Made by a program: the position numbers and the translations under genes | Shown here: positions 54,185 to 62,258 of the stretch, one piece after another | Layout of the letters: every line of letters begins with the position of its first letter | Position numbering within the stretch: the first letter of the stretch is position 1 | Source of the DNA: Leadbetterella lacunae | GTDB lineage: Bacteria > Bacteroidota > Bacteroidia > Cytophagales > Spirosomataceae | Direction of reading: 5' to 3' | Length of the DNA stretch: 64,000 bases | NCBI RefSeq assembly: GCF_042649125.1 | Contig: NZ_JBHRYQ010000001.1 | Location: 1 to 64,000 of the forward strand | The notes under the pieces: generated by a model | The model's input: the letters and a program-made list of their open reading frames with translations, nothing else | The model's database searches: none | What the model was told of the DNA's origin: nothing

Positions 54185-55843
54185 ATGCTGACGGGTCTAC
54201 TTATAAAAAACTATGCTCTTATAAAGCATCTCGAAATAGCACCTGGCAAAGGGCTAAATATTATTACGGGTGAAACTGGAGCAGGAAAATCTATCATGCT
54301 TGGAGCTCTCGGTCTACTAATGGGAAACCGAGCCGACACCAAAGCTCTTTATTCAGAAGATGAAAAGTGTTTTGTAGAAGGCAGTTTTGAAATAAAAAAT
54401 TTAAGTCTGAAAAGCTTCTTTGACGAAAACGACCTCGAATACGAAGATATTTGTGTTATTAGAAGGGAAATTTCGCCAGCTGGCAAGTCACGGGCATTTG
54501 TGAATGACTCCCCCGTTACCCTCGAAATCCTCAAGCCACTTGGCGAGTTTTTGATGGATATTCACTCTCAGCATGACACCATTCAGCTCGGTTCCAATAC
54601 ATACCAACTTTCTATTTTAGACGCTTACGCTCAAAATTTACCACTGCTGGAAGAGTTTAAGGAGTCGTATGTGGTTTTTAGAAAAGTAGAGAAAAAACTA
54701 GTTCAGCTAAAAGAAAGTGCCACTCAATTTCAGAAAGAGTTAGACTATAATTCGTTTTTACTCGAAGAGTTAAAATCGCTTCGTTTGGAGAATTTTTCGC
54801 AAGAAGAACTTGAGGAAGAGTTGTTGGAACTCGAAAACGCTGAAGAAGTAAAACGAAGACTCTCACAATCATTTGATTTTTTAAACAATTCGGAGCTTTC
54901 TGGGCTTCAATTAGTCAAGGAAGCGGGTTTGGCCTTGGGTTTTATAAGCCAAATTTCGGATAAATATAAAAGCCTAAAAGAAAGGTTACAAAGCACATTG
55001 ATAGAGCTTCAAGACATCAGCGGCGAAATAGAGCGTATTGAAGGTGCAGTGGAGGTCAACGAAGACAGAACTATTGAGGTAAAAGATTCGTTAAATCTAT
55101 TGTATAAACTTCAGCAAAAGCACAGTGTAAAAACCGTGGCAGAGTTGCTCGTTTTACAAGCCGATTTTGAAGAAAAAGTAAATACAGTTGCCAACCTTTC
55201 GGAGGAGATCGCAAAGCTAGAAAAAGAAAAAGCAGCGGCTTTAGAAAAAGTTAAGACCAAAGCAGAGAAGTTAAGTAAGTCAAGGGTTTCGGTTATTGGT
55301 AAGTTTGAAAAAAACATTGAAGTGCTGCTTCACGAACTGGGAATGCCAGACGCCCAAATCAAAATCGCCAGTAAAATAAAAGAACTAGGGGCCGACGGTC
55401 AAGACGAAATCGCGTTTGAGTTTTCGGCAAACAAGGGCCTTTCGCCTAAGTCGTTAAAAGAAGTAGCTTCAGGCGGTGAGTTTTCGAGGTTAATGTTGGC
55501 TTTGAAATATATTTTGGCAGAAAAAAGAGCCTTGCCAACTATTATTTTCGATGAAATAGATACCGGAATTTCGGGTGAAGTAGCCATCAAGGTAGGTAAA
55601 ATGATGGATGATATGGCCAAAAACATTCAGGTGGTAGCCATCACGCACTTGCACCAAATAGCAGGTAGGGGACAGACGCACTTATATGTTTATAAAGACA
55701 ATTCAGACATAAAAACGGTCAGTTTGATGAAAAAACTAAGTCACGATGAACGTATAAATGAGTTGGCAAAAATGATTGGGGGACAAAACCCCTCAGAAAG
55801 TGCTATTCAAAGTGCAAAAGAAATGTTAGTAGATAAAAATTAA
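54185..55843 (+). CDS. recN: DNA repair protein RecN
   Basis: A 552-aa SMC-like ATPase of usual length. Walker A GETGAGKS is near residue 29-36 in LNIITGETGAGKSIMLGALG, with FVNDSPVTLEIL and DIHSQHDTIQL typical of RecN. A coiled-coil middle spans about 160-370. The ABC signature ASGGEFSRLMLALKYI is near 428-443, Walker B LPTIIFDEIDTGISG is near 452-466, and VVAITHLHQIAGRGQTHLYV follows. It acts early in double-strand break repair. It starts just after the third hairpin repeat and begins a run of plus-strand genes through 57307. Confidence 0.97.
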   Translation: MLTGLLIKNYALIKHLEIAPGKGLNIITGETGAGKSIMLGALGLLMGNRADTKALYSEDEKCFVEGSFEIKNLSLKSFFDENDLEYEDICVIRREISPAGKSRAFVNDSPVTLEILKPLGEFLMDIHSQHDTIQLGSNTYQLSILDAYAQNLPLLEEFKESYVVFRKVEKKLVQLKESATQFQKELDYNSFLLEELKSLRLENFSQEELEEELLELENAEEVKRRLSQSFDFLNNSELSGLQLVKEAGLALGFISQISDKYKSLKERLQSTLIELQDISGEIERIEGAVEVNEDRTIEVKDSLNLLYKLQQKHSVKTVAELLVLQADFEEKVNTVANLSEEIAKLEKEKAAALEKVKTKAEKLSKSRVSVIGKFEKNIEVLLHELGMPDAQIKIASKIKELGADGQDEIAFEFSANKGLSPKSLKEVASGGEFSRLMLALKYILAEKRALPTIIFDEIDTGISGEVAIKVGKMMDDMAKNIQVVAITHLHQIAGRGQTHLYVYKDNSDIKTVSLMKKLSHDERINELAKMIGGQNPSESAIQSAKEMLVDKN

Positions 55844-55858
55844 TTTAAATTAAAAAAT

Positions 55859-56287
55859 ATGAAAAAGGTAAATTTATTGGGAGTAGTCTTATTATCGACA
55901 GCCTTGAGTTTAAGTAGCTGTAACAATAAATTAAAAGCGGAGCTAGAAACTGTAAATACAGAGCTAATGAAGGGTCACGACGATGTGATGCCCAAAACCA
56001 TGCAAATAGCAAGTGTAAAAAAAGACCTTTTGGCGGCTGCTGAAACTTCAAATGATTCATTAAAAAATCAAGCACTTGAGATTTCTACTTCTTTACAAAA
56101 AGCCGAAGACGACATGTACCTGTGGATGGATAACTTTGGCAAAGCCATGAACGATGTAAAAAACGAAGAAGAGAAACTGAAACTATACAAAGAACTTAAT
56201 ACCGAAATCAAAAACATAACTACGCTAACTGACGAGTCTATTGCAAAAGCAAAAGCTTATGTTGCTACAAATTCAACTGTTAAATGA
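55859..56287 (+). CDS. Small helical lipoprotein, unknown role
   Basis: A 142-aa protein with a lipoprotein signal (ALSLSSCNNK, lipid Cys near residue 21). The rest is helical, Lys/Glu rich (KAELETVNTELMKGHDDVMP, then DMYLWMDNFGKAMNDVKNEE). Such proteins recur in Bacteroidota beside SCO/cytochrome genes and are sometimes labelled viral A-type inclusion protein, a name without functional meaning. It overlaps the SCO gene by four bases (ATGA), so the two are probably co-expressed, perhaps in copper or respiratory assembly. That role is inference. Confidence 0.75.
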   Translation: MKKVNLLGVVLLSTALSLSSCNNKLKAELETVNTELMKGHDDVMPKTMQIASVKKDLLAAAETSNDSLKNQALEISTSLQKAEDDMYLWMDNFGKAMNDVKNEEEKLKLYKELNTEIKNITTLTDESIAKAKAYVATNSTVK

Positions 56288-56904
56288 GATTTTTAAAACC
56301 AATTATATTCTTTTGTCTTATATCATTAATTTGGTCTTGTGGCGATTCTTCGCGTGAGTTGCCTATTTTGGGTCAAACTGACGTTTCTGCCTCCGGCGAT
56401 ACCACATATCATAAAATCCCTGATTTCGCTTTTATTAATCAAAATGGCGATAGTCTGACCCAGGATTTTGTGAAAGATAAGGTATATGTCACCGATTTCT
56501 TTTTTACCTCATGTCCTACCATTTGTCCGGTTATGAAAACCCAAATGATTCGCGTGTACGAGAAATTTCAAGACAATCCAAATTTTGGTATAATCTCACA
56601 TACCATTGATCCACGCCACGACTCCATTTCGGTTTTAAAGGAATACAAAGACCGATTAGGCATAAAAGGCGATAGCTGGCAGTTTGTAACTGGCGAGCAA
56701 GAAAAAATCTACGAGATTGCTCAGAAAGACTATATGGTTTCGGCTTTAGAAGACTCTACAGCCGTAAATGAGGGCGGTTTTATACACAGTGGTGCTTTTG
56801 TGTTGGTAGACAAACAAAAAAGAATCCGTGGAGTTTATGATGGTACGAAAGAAGTTGAAGTAAATAAACTGATAAAAGATATTGAATTACTACTTAAGAA
56901 GTAA
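56284..56904 (+). CDS. SCO family copper chaperone lipoprotein
   Basis: A 206-aa lipoprotein (lipobox IWSCGD, Cys 19) with a thioredoxin-like fold. The copper ligands are intact: C77-P-T-I-C81 in TDFFFTSCPTICPVMKTQM, and H168 in EGGFIHSGAFVLVDKQ. SHTIDPRHDS near 105-114 is also typical. SCO proteins deliver copper to the CuA centre of cytochrome oxidase or act as thiol reductases. It overlaps both neighbours, the upstream lipoprotein and the downstream cytochrome c, supporting a respiratory unit. Confidence 0.94.
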   Translation: MRFLKPIIFFCLISLIWSCGDSSRELPILGQTDVSASGDTTYHKIPDFAFINQNGDSLTQDFVKDKVYVTDFFFTSCPTICPVMKTQMIRVYEKFQDNPNFGIISHTIDPRHDSISVLKEYKDRLGIKGDSWQFVTGEQEKIYEIAQKDYMVSALEDSTAVNEGGFIHSGAFVLVDKQKRIRGVYDGTKEVEVNKLIKDIELLLKK

Positions 56905-57307
56905 AATTTTCTTGTTTGCACTGCTCGGTGTAACTGCGTTTTCATGTACCTCCGATGATCAAATTCAATACGAACAATATGTGATTTATGGAGGCGACTT
57001 GTATATTCAACACTGCTCCAACTGCCACGGCGTCAATGGTGAAGGCCTCCGAGATTTATATCCGCCTCTAAAGGGCTCTGATTACTTAGCAAATAGGGTT
57101 AAAATAATTTGTGCCATTCAAAATGGGCTAAAAGGTGAGATAGTCGTCAATGGTAAAAAATATAATCAGGTGATGCCCAAAAACAATCAATTGTATAGCC
57201 TAGACCATGCTCAAATAGCGACTTATATCTATGACAAGTGGGGCGACGAATCAACCAAGAAACTAGTGACGGTAGAAGAAGTCGAAAAAGCCAATTGCAA
57301 TTATTGA
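56882..57307 (+). CDS. Class I cytochrome c lipoprotein
   Basis: A 141-aa protein read from TTG 56882, which overlaps the SCO gene by 23 bases. No ATG is available: an in-frame TAA lies nine bases upstream and the signal peptide (LFALLGVTAFSC, lipid Cys 22) begins right after. The heme site is C45-S-N-C48-H49 (YIQHCSNCHGVNGEGL) and the distal ligand is probably M98 in YNQVMPKNNQL. It carries one heme c on the periplasmic side of a membrane and likely feeds electrons to an oxidase. Its 3' end overlaps the convergent lptC-like gene by seven bases. Confidence 0.9.
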   Translation: MNYYLRSKIFLFALLGVTAFSCTSDDQIQYEQYVIYGGDLYIQHCSNCHGVNGEGLRDLYPPLKGSDYLANRVKIICAIQNGLKGEIVVNGKKYNQVMPKNNQLYSLDHAQIATYIYDKWGDESTKKLVTVEEVEKANCNY

Positions 57308-57870
57308 GCAGTAGTATCTACAATAGTTCGGATAGAGTCTACCATAAATACACCTTTCGGCTTTTTTAATGAATACTTTGAGAAGTCTTCGGTAGCTTCC
57401 ATTCCTCCTGAGGCAGTTATAGTCTCCCTAGGTGTTTTTATAGAAACCAATTTGTCAGAATAAATCTTTTTGGTAACCGGGTTCCAGTACAATTCATTTG
57501 TAGAAAGACTCTGTTGTAGAAGTCTGTTATTAAAGAATACGTTTCCTTTTAATACATACAGGTTGTTTTCTTTCGAATATCTCCCTGAGTCGCCTCTAAG
57601 ACTCGAATATTCAACCCCGTTTTTGTCTAAGAAATTAACAAATACTGCTTTGGGGTATACTTCGTCTTGGTTAACGTATTTTAATTGCTTTGCTGTAGAC
57701 ATTTTAACTTTTACTCGGCCAGAATCTGAGAAGTTTATGGCGAGATTGTCCACGGTCAGTATTGGCCCCTTGTAAGCAATGAATTCCTTAACTGCTTTTT
57801 TGTCTTCACAAGAAATCAATGCGGGCGAGCCAATAAGGGCTATAAAAAAAATAGCATATAAAGACTTCAT
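57301..57870 (-). CDS. lptC: LptC-like LPS export lipoprotein
   Basis: A 189-aa protein with a lipobox-type signal (GSPALISCEDKK, Cys near 21). It has the beta-jellyroll pattern of LptC: AYKGPILTVDNLAINFSDSG near 33-52, GVEYSSLRGDSGRYSKENNLYVLKGNVFF near 85-113, and NELYWNPVTKKIYSDKLVSIK. It would bridge the inner-membrane LptBFG pump to the periplasmic LptA-like chain; an OstA-like protein is encoded about 8 kb away. It lies six bp downstream of the beta-barrel gene, in one minus-strand unit with coaX. Confidence 0.88.
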   Translation of the reverse strand: MKSLYAIFFIALIGSPALISCEDKKAVKEFIAYKGPILTVDNLAINFSDSGRVKVKMSTAKQLKYVNQDEVYPKAVFVNFLDKNGVEYSSLRGDSGRYSKENNLYVLKGNVFFNNRLLQQSLSTNELYWNPVTKKIYSDKLVSIKTPRETITASGGMEATEDFSKYSLKKPKGVFMVDSIRTIVDTTAQ

Positions 57871-57876
57871 TGTTAT

Positions 57877-59166
57877 TTAGTCAATTTTTGGTTTGTTAAA
57901 CCAAGTGCTCAATAGTGAGAAGTTAGCACTTATTTTCGTGTAGTTTTCAGCTATTATTCCGCCTGAGTTCACACCCCTTTGGCCAATAGCCACTCCTAAG
58001 TCTACATAACTTGGGTTTCTGAAGCCCATCGGTACAGATATTCCGAATGAGAAGCTCTTGTCTAATATTTGAGTACCGTTTACTACAAATGGCGATTGGA
58101 TTTGCTTATAACCCGCTCTGTAAAATATCTGATTGATATACTTCGATGAAGAAGCATTTGGTAACCACTCAATGCCTAGGTTTAGTTCAGTGGCATCTTT
58201 AAAAGTCGCTTGAGCTACTTTGTCGTATTGGTTTATGCCTGCCCATTTGGTCATACCATAGTCAGCCGCAAACACCCAGTGATAGGCACTTTCTAAACTC
58301 ACACCAAACTTTACTGAACTTGGTAGGCTAGAACTAATATTTCTGATTCCAAGCGTGTCAGGAGCTAATATGTATGCAGGTCCGTTTCCGTTGTCTCCTA
58401 GCACACTGAATGTTCTGATTTTTTCACCTTTTAGGTCTGAGCCTAAGTTATAAACAGCTCCTATATTGGCGTTCCATTTTTTGTTTATTTTGTATTGATA
58501 CGCCAAGCCACCTTTTAGGTTTACTCCGTGAAGGTTGGTTCTTGCACTGTTTCTGTAGTAGGTGTTTGTTCCTACTATTACCGAAGTGGTATCTTTTACT
58601 ATATTTCCAAAAAGCACCGACGCGTCAACTCCAAAATATAATCCTTTGGCTATTTGAAACGAGTGAGCCATGTTTACTTTGGTCAAACCACCCGAAGATT
58701 TGTATTCGGTTGAGTTTTTTATGGTGCTGCCATCAAATGTCTTTTCTTTAACAGCTGTGAAGTCAGCTGAAGAGTAGGGCTTTATTCCTACCGCCATCGC
58801 CCATTTTGGCTTTAGTGGGAATGCCATTGATATTCCGCTCAAGTTTAGGCCGAAATTTTCTTGGATATTGGCCCCTTGGCTCAAAACGCTGTATGCTCCT
58901 TTTAAGCCTACATTTAATGCTACGTATTTATTGAATCCGATAGACCTGTTTTTTACGATCAAAGCAGGGTTTATTTGATTTAAATAAAAAGTGTTGGTAA
59001 ACGAAACCCCAGCTCCGCCCATCATATCTTGTGCCGCAACAGTTTCAGAGTTTATTTCTCCTACACCCAATGTAGCATAGGGACTACTTCCTTGGCCTTG
59101 TGACAAGGCTTTTTGTGTGGAAATTAAAACTAAAACAACAAGTAAATTTTTAACTGTTTTCAACAT
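57877..59166 (-). CDS. Outer-membrane beta-barrel protein (OMPP1/FadL/PorV-like)
   Basis: A 429-aa exported protein (signal ending ALSQ). GSSPYATLGVGEINSETVAA followed by MMGGAGVSFTNTFYLNQINPALI (near 48-72) is the hatch-like opening seen in the FadL/PorV-type barrels of Bacteroidota. Alternating amphipathic strands run to the C terminus. No enzyme motif is present. It may transport a hydrophobic compound or help surface protein transport; the two cannot be separated here. It overlaps coaX by 17 bp and precedes the lptC-like gene. Confidence 0.75.
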   Translation of the reverse strand: MLKTVKNLLVVLVLISTQKALSQGQGSSPYATLGVGEINSETVAAQDMMGGAGVSFTNTFYLNQINPALIVKNRSIGFNKYVALNVGLKGAYSVLSQGANIQENFGLNLSGISMAFPLKPKWAMAVGIKPYSSADFTAVKEKTFDGSTIKNSTEYKSSGGLTKVNMAHSFQIAKGLYFGVDASVLFGNIVKDTTSVIVGTNTYYRNSARTNLHGVNLKGGLAYQYKINKKWNANIGAVYNLGSDLKGEKIRTFSVLGDNGNGPAYILAPDTLGIRNISSSLPSSVKFGVSLESAYHWVFAADYGMTKWAGINQYDKVAQATFKDATELNLGIEWLPNASSSKYINQIFYRAGYKQIQSPFVVNGTQILDKSFSFGISVPMGFRNPSYVDLGVAIGQRGVNSGGIIAENYTKISANFSLLSTWFNKPKID

Positions 59167-59872
59167 TATATATTAATATTCTATTCAAACCTTCCAATAC
59201 CAAATTTGGAGCTGCAAAGGTCGGGTATTTTATCTTACTTTCAAAGAAAGGAGCATCTCCTCCGCAAATAATAAGCGTTAATTTATAGATTTTTAAGTAT
59301 TCTTCTATTATTCCGTTTATTTCTGCGATTAAACCGTTTATAACACCACTCTGCATACAGCTTTCGGTGGAGTCTCCCACAAGTTCTGGATATTCGTCCG
59401 AATCCAATAACGGCAGTTTTTTTGTAAAAGTATGTAAGGCATTAAATCTCATTCTTTTTCCAGGAGAAATTATGCCTCCTTTAAATATTCCTTCAGCTAA
59501 AATTAAGTCATATTTGATGGCTGTGCCAAGGTCTAATACCAAACAGTTTTTCTCAGGAAAATGCACTTGTGCTCCGATAGCAGCTGCCAATCTATCATAA
59601 CCGAGGGTTTCAGGTGTGGCGTAATCATTTCTGATTGGTAGGGGCGTCTGATGGTTCAGAAAAACCAAAGATTTTAGAAATTGAAGAGCGGTTTTTATGG
59701 CATCTTGGTCTAGCGTTACCGACGAAACTATGGCGTGGTCTGCTTTTTTTTGGATTAAATAAGTCACCACTTCCTCAAGATTTAAAAATCTATCAACCGC
59801 AATAAGTTTTTGATTTTCGAAAAGGCCAATTTTAATTCTGGTATTTCCGAAATCTATACAAGCATTTTTCAT
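59150..59872 (-). CDS. coaX: Type III pantothenate kinase
   Basis: A 240-aa cytoplasmic enzyme. ASKHA-fold signatures are CIDFGNTRIKIGLFENQ (near 4-20, phosphate loop), PETLGYDRLAAAIGAQ (near 91-106), LVLDLGTAIKYDLI (near 115-128) and GGIISPGKRMRFNALHTFTKKLP (near 136-158). It phosphorylates pantothenate, the first step of coenzyme A synthesis, and is monovalent-cation dependent in the family. It is first in the coaX-barrel-lptC unit and overlaps the next gene. Confidence 0.96.
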   Translation of the reverse strand: MKNACIDFGNTRIKIGLFENQKLIAVDRFLNLEEVVTYLIQKKADHAIVSSVTLDQDAIKTALQFLKSLVFLNHQTPLPIRNDYATPETLGYDRLAAAIGAQVHFPEKNCLVLDLGTAIKYDLILAEGIFKGGIISPGKRMRFNALHTFTKKLPLLDSDEYPELVGDSTESCMQSGVINGLIAEINGIIEEYLKIYKLTLIICGGDAPFFESKIKYPTFAAPNLVLEGLNRILIYNVENS

Positions 59873-59909
59873 AAAAAAAATAAGGCCGCTCAGTTTATGA
59901 ACGGCCTTA
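59873..59909 (-). terminator. Strong rho-independent terminator after the MFS gene
   Basis: TAAGGCCG (59881-59888) pairs with CGGCCTTA (59902-59909), followed on the minus strand by eight Ts that run up to the coaX start codon. It separates the MFS transcript from coaX. Confidence 0.85.
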
Positions 59910-59935
59910 CAAATATAGGGTGAGACTAAGTTACA

Positions 59936-61147
59936 TTAAGCAGCTTTTGCCTTTTTTTGCCAGAAAAATAAAATCGTAAATGCCACTACTAAAATAAGTG
60001 GAAAAGTTAACATGGTGCCCAAAGTAGACTGACCAGCAGCCAGTTCCATTTCGTCGCCAGTTAGGCCTAAGGCAGTTTGCTCTATTTTAGCAGTATCAAT
60101 CCAGCGACCGATTATCGGTTGGAAAATAGCCGTAGAGAACATACCAATACCGCCAATTACCGACATACCCAAGGCTCCACTAAGTGGAACTTTCTCCGCA
60201 ACAAAACCAACCATGTTTGGCCAGAAAAGTGCAACGCCCATTGCGAAAAATACTGCTGCTACGTATGCCATTGCTCCTGTTTGGGTACTGAACAAGTAAA
60301 TACCGATAGTAGCCAAAACAGCTGAACCTAATAATACTCCTGTTTGGTCAAATTTAGCTACAATAGAACCTGCGAAGAATCTAATAACAGCCATTAAACC
60401 TGTAACCAAAGCTAAAATTAACATCGGACTTGCACCTGACTTACTCATGATAAGCCCCGTCCATTGTTGCGGGCCAAACTCCGTAATAGCAGTGATGGCC
60501 ATACAGATAAACATAAATATAAATAGAGGAGAAATCATTGCTTTTAGGTTTTCGCCGATAGATTTAACTCCTTCCACTTTCGGTTTCGGAAACTCTTGAC
60601 CCCAGAAAAGGTATGCATATATAAGGGTAGGGATCATAATTAGCCAAATTTGTGCTTCCCAGCCCATGTTGGCATCTGTCATAAACTTAGATAATAAACT
60701 TCCGATTACGATACCGCCAGGAAACCACATGTGGAATCTGTTAAGCATTTTGCTCATGGTAGCACCTTGGTAGGTGTCTGCTATCATTGGGTTACAAGCT
60801 GCTTCTGTACATCCGTTTCCAATTCCAATTAGAAATGTAGAAACCAATAAGCCCGTGTAACCTCCCAAAATTTGGGGATAAATAGTCAATAAAATACCTA
60901 AAGTGTGAGATACAAAAGCGATCATCATGATTTTTTTTGGACCTACGGTGTGGTAAACCAAACCACCGATTATCATGGCTACCGGAAAACCGACAAACCA
61001 CATAGAATTAATGAAGCCTAGCTCTTCTCCTGATAGATTAAAATCTGTTGCAAGCTGCGGCAAAATACCTGCTCTGATACTGAAAGAAAATGCGGTAGTA
61101 ATCAAGGCAAAACAGCTGCCGAGAAATAATCGTTTGTCATTTACCAT
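59936..61147 (-). CDS. MFS sugar-type transporter
   Basis: A 403-aa inner-membrane protein with about 12 hydrophobic helices. FSFSIRAGILPQLATDFNLS opens the first helix, PVAMIIGGLVYHTVGPKKIM near 55-74 is the typical G-x3-D/H-x2-GPK/R loop, and FHMWFPGGIVIGSLLSKFM near 140-158 resembles FucP/NanT-like sugar carriers of Bacteroidota. WTGLIMSKSGASPMLILAL follows in the second half. It faces two Gfo/Idh/MocA dehydrogenases 1.1 kb away, a frequent sugar-uptake setting. The substrate is unknown. Confidence 0.88.
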   Translation of the reverse strand: MVNDKRLFLGSCFALITTAFSFSIRAGILPQLATDFNLSGEELGFINSMWFVGFPVAMIIGGLVYHTVGPKKIMMIAFVSHTLGILLTIYPQILGGYTGLLVSTFLIGIGNGCTEAACNPMIADTYQGATMSKMLNRFHMWFPGGIVIGSLLSKFMTDANMGWEAQIWLIMIPTLIYAYLFWGQEFPKPKVEGVKSIGENLKAMISPLFIFMFICMAITAITEFGPQQWTGLIMSKSGASPMLILALVTGLMAVIRFFAGSIVAKFDQTGVLLGSAVLATIGIYLFSTQTGAMAYVAAVFFAMGVALFWPNMVGFVAEKVPLSGALGMSVIGGIGMFSTAIFQPIIGRWIDTAKIEQTALGLTGDEMELAAGQSTLGTMLTFPLILVVAFTILFFWQKKAKAA

Positions 61148-61272
61148 ATACTTTAATATTTAAGGGTTGGTTGTTAAATTTTGTAAATCTACATTTTTTT
61201 TATTTTTTGATAAAGGAAAAATAAATAATTGTAGAAAAAACACTTTCAATAAATAAAAATCGCTCTCAAAAC

Positions 61273-61315
61273 ATAAAAAAAACACCCAAATGGACAAATA
61301 GCCATACAGGTGTTT
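61273..61315 (-). terminator. Rho-independent terminator after the Coq4-like membrane protein gene
   Basis: AAACACC (61280-61286) pairs with GGTGTTT (61309-61315), with an inner ATGG/CCAT stem, and a T run follows on the minus strand (complement of the As at 61274-61281). It lies 28 bp past the stop of the upstream gene and before the MFS gene. Confidence 0.75.
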
Positions 61316-61342
61316 CTTGTTTTTAAAGATGTTTTGACTCAA

Positions 61343-61882
61343 TTATGCAAAAATCGAGTAAATTCCGTAGCCTATTAGTGCCAATGGAACCACCCATGCC
61401 ACTATACAAATGGCGGCCCACACAAAATAGTTAGCTTTATTTTCTTGACCAGCCGGTCGTGTTAGTTTCGCTGTTAGTTCTTCTATACTCAGAGGCAAAA
61501 GCTCGTCTAAGGGTATGCCGCACGTACCTGCGTTATACATAGTTTTTCCTTTTTGAAATGCCCTGTAAGAAGCTTTGGTATAAAACATAACGCCTATGCC
61601 CATCGACCAAATGGTCAGAATCATAGGAAACCAAAGGTTCATCCAGCCACCTGCACCTATTTCCCAGCTACCGGTGCTGCTTTCGCCTTTCCAAGAAACG
61701 TCGTTTCCGGTTACTACATGCGATATGTCATGCAAATACAAATTCTCACTTCGTGAGGCTAGGTTGGGCATCGGGATGTAGATAAATCCAAACTTAAACC
61801 AAATGATTTTTTTTTCAGCTCCTCCGTCGTTTCCTAGAGCTTCGTTTTCGTAAAATTTTCCAATGGCGTCTAATGCTGTCAT
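61343..61882 (-). CDS. Small membrane protein with a Coq4-like HDxxHxxTG motif
   Basis: A 179-aa protein. FGFIYIPMPNLASRSENLYL precedes LHDISHVVTGND (near 50-61), the His-Asp-x-x-His-x-x-Thr-Gly metal-binding signature of Coq4, which acts in ubiquinone assembly. Two membrane helices follow at about 80-100 (MNLWFPMILTIWSMGIGVMF) and 153-176 (FVWAAICIVAWVVPLALIGY). Coq4 proteins do not normally carry such helices, so this is a distinct relative at most. Bacteroidota use menaquinone, so a quinone role is not assured. It ends with its own terminator before the MFS gene. Confidence 0.6.
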   Translation of the reverse strand: MTALDAIGKFYENEALGNDGGAEKKIIWFKFGFIYIPMPNLASRSENLYLHDISHVVTGNDVSWKGESSTGSWEIGAGGWMNLWFPMILTIWSMGIGVMFYTKASYRAFQKGKTMYNAGTCGIPLDELLPLSIEELTAKLTRPAGQENKANYFVWAAICIVAWVVPLALIGYGIYSIFA

Positions 61883-62258
61883 ATTTTTTATGATTTTATG
61901 TTCATTAGTAGAAATTCAAAAACTATACCAATTTAAAATCAAGCATTTATAAACGTTTATATTTTCTCAAAAACTTATTGAAGGAAGGTTTTTTGGAGAA
62001 ATTTAAACACTAGAGTTATTGGGTTCTGATAATAATCAGTTCGCTTTCTACATAAATAGAATATGTAAAGTGTCTGATATTGAAATGTTTTATTCTGTTT
62101 TATCTACCAGAAAATAAAAAGCAGAACCGTCATTTTTCAATAATTTTTAAAATTGACTTTTTATATCGCCTTAATCTATAATTTTAGAAGGTTTAATTTT
62201 TTCGACTGCCATATTTTTCATAAAATTGCATGCATAAATTTCAACCTAAATTTTAAAA
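61883..62258. other. Divergent intergenic region
   Basis: The 376-bp gap holds the LacI-type palindrome near its left end and otherwise AT-rich sequence with no gene. It should contain promoters in both directions; none is clear enough to place. Confidence 0.5.
61948..61961. promoter_or_regulatory. LacI-type palindromic operator candidate
   Basis: TATAAACGTTTATA is a perfect 14-bp palindrome with the central CG of LacI/GalR-family operators. It lies 66 bp upstream of the minus-strand membrane protein gene and about 300 bp before the plus-strand oxidoreductase. No LacI-type regulator gene is in the window. Confidence 0.45.
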
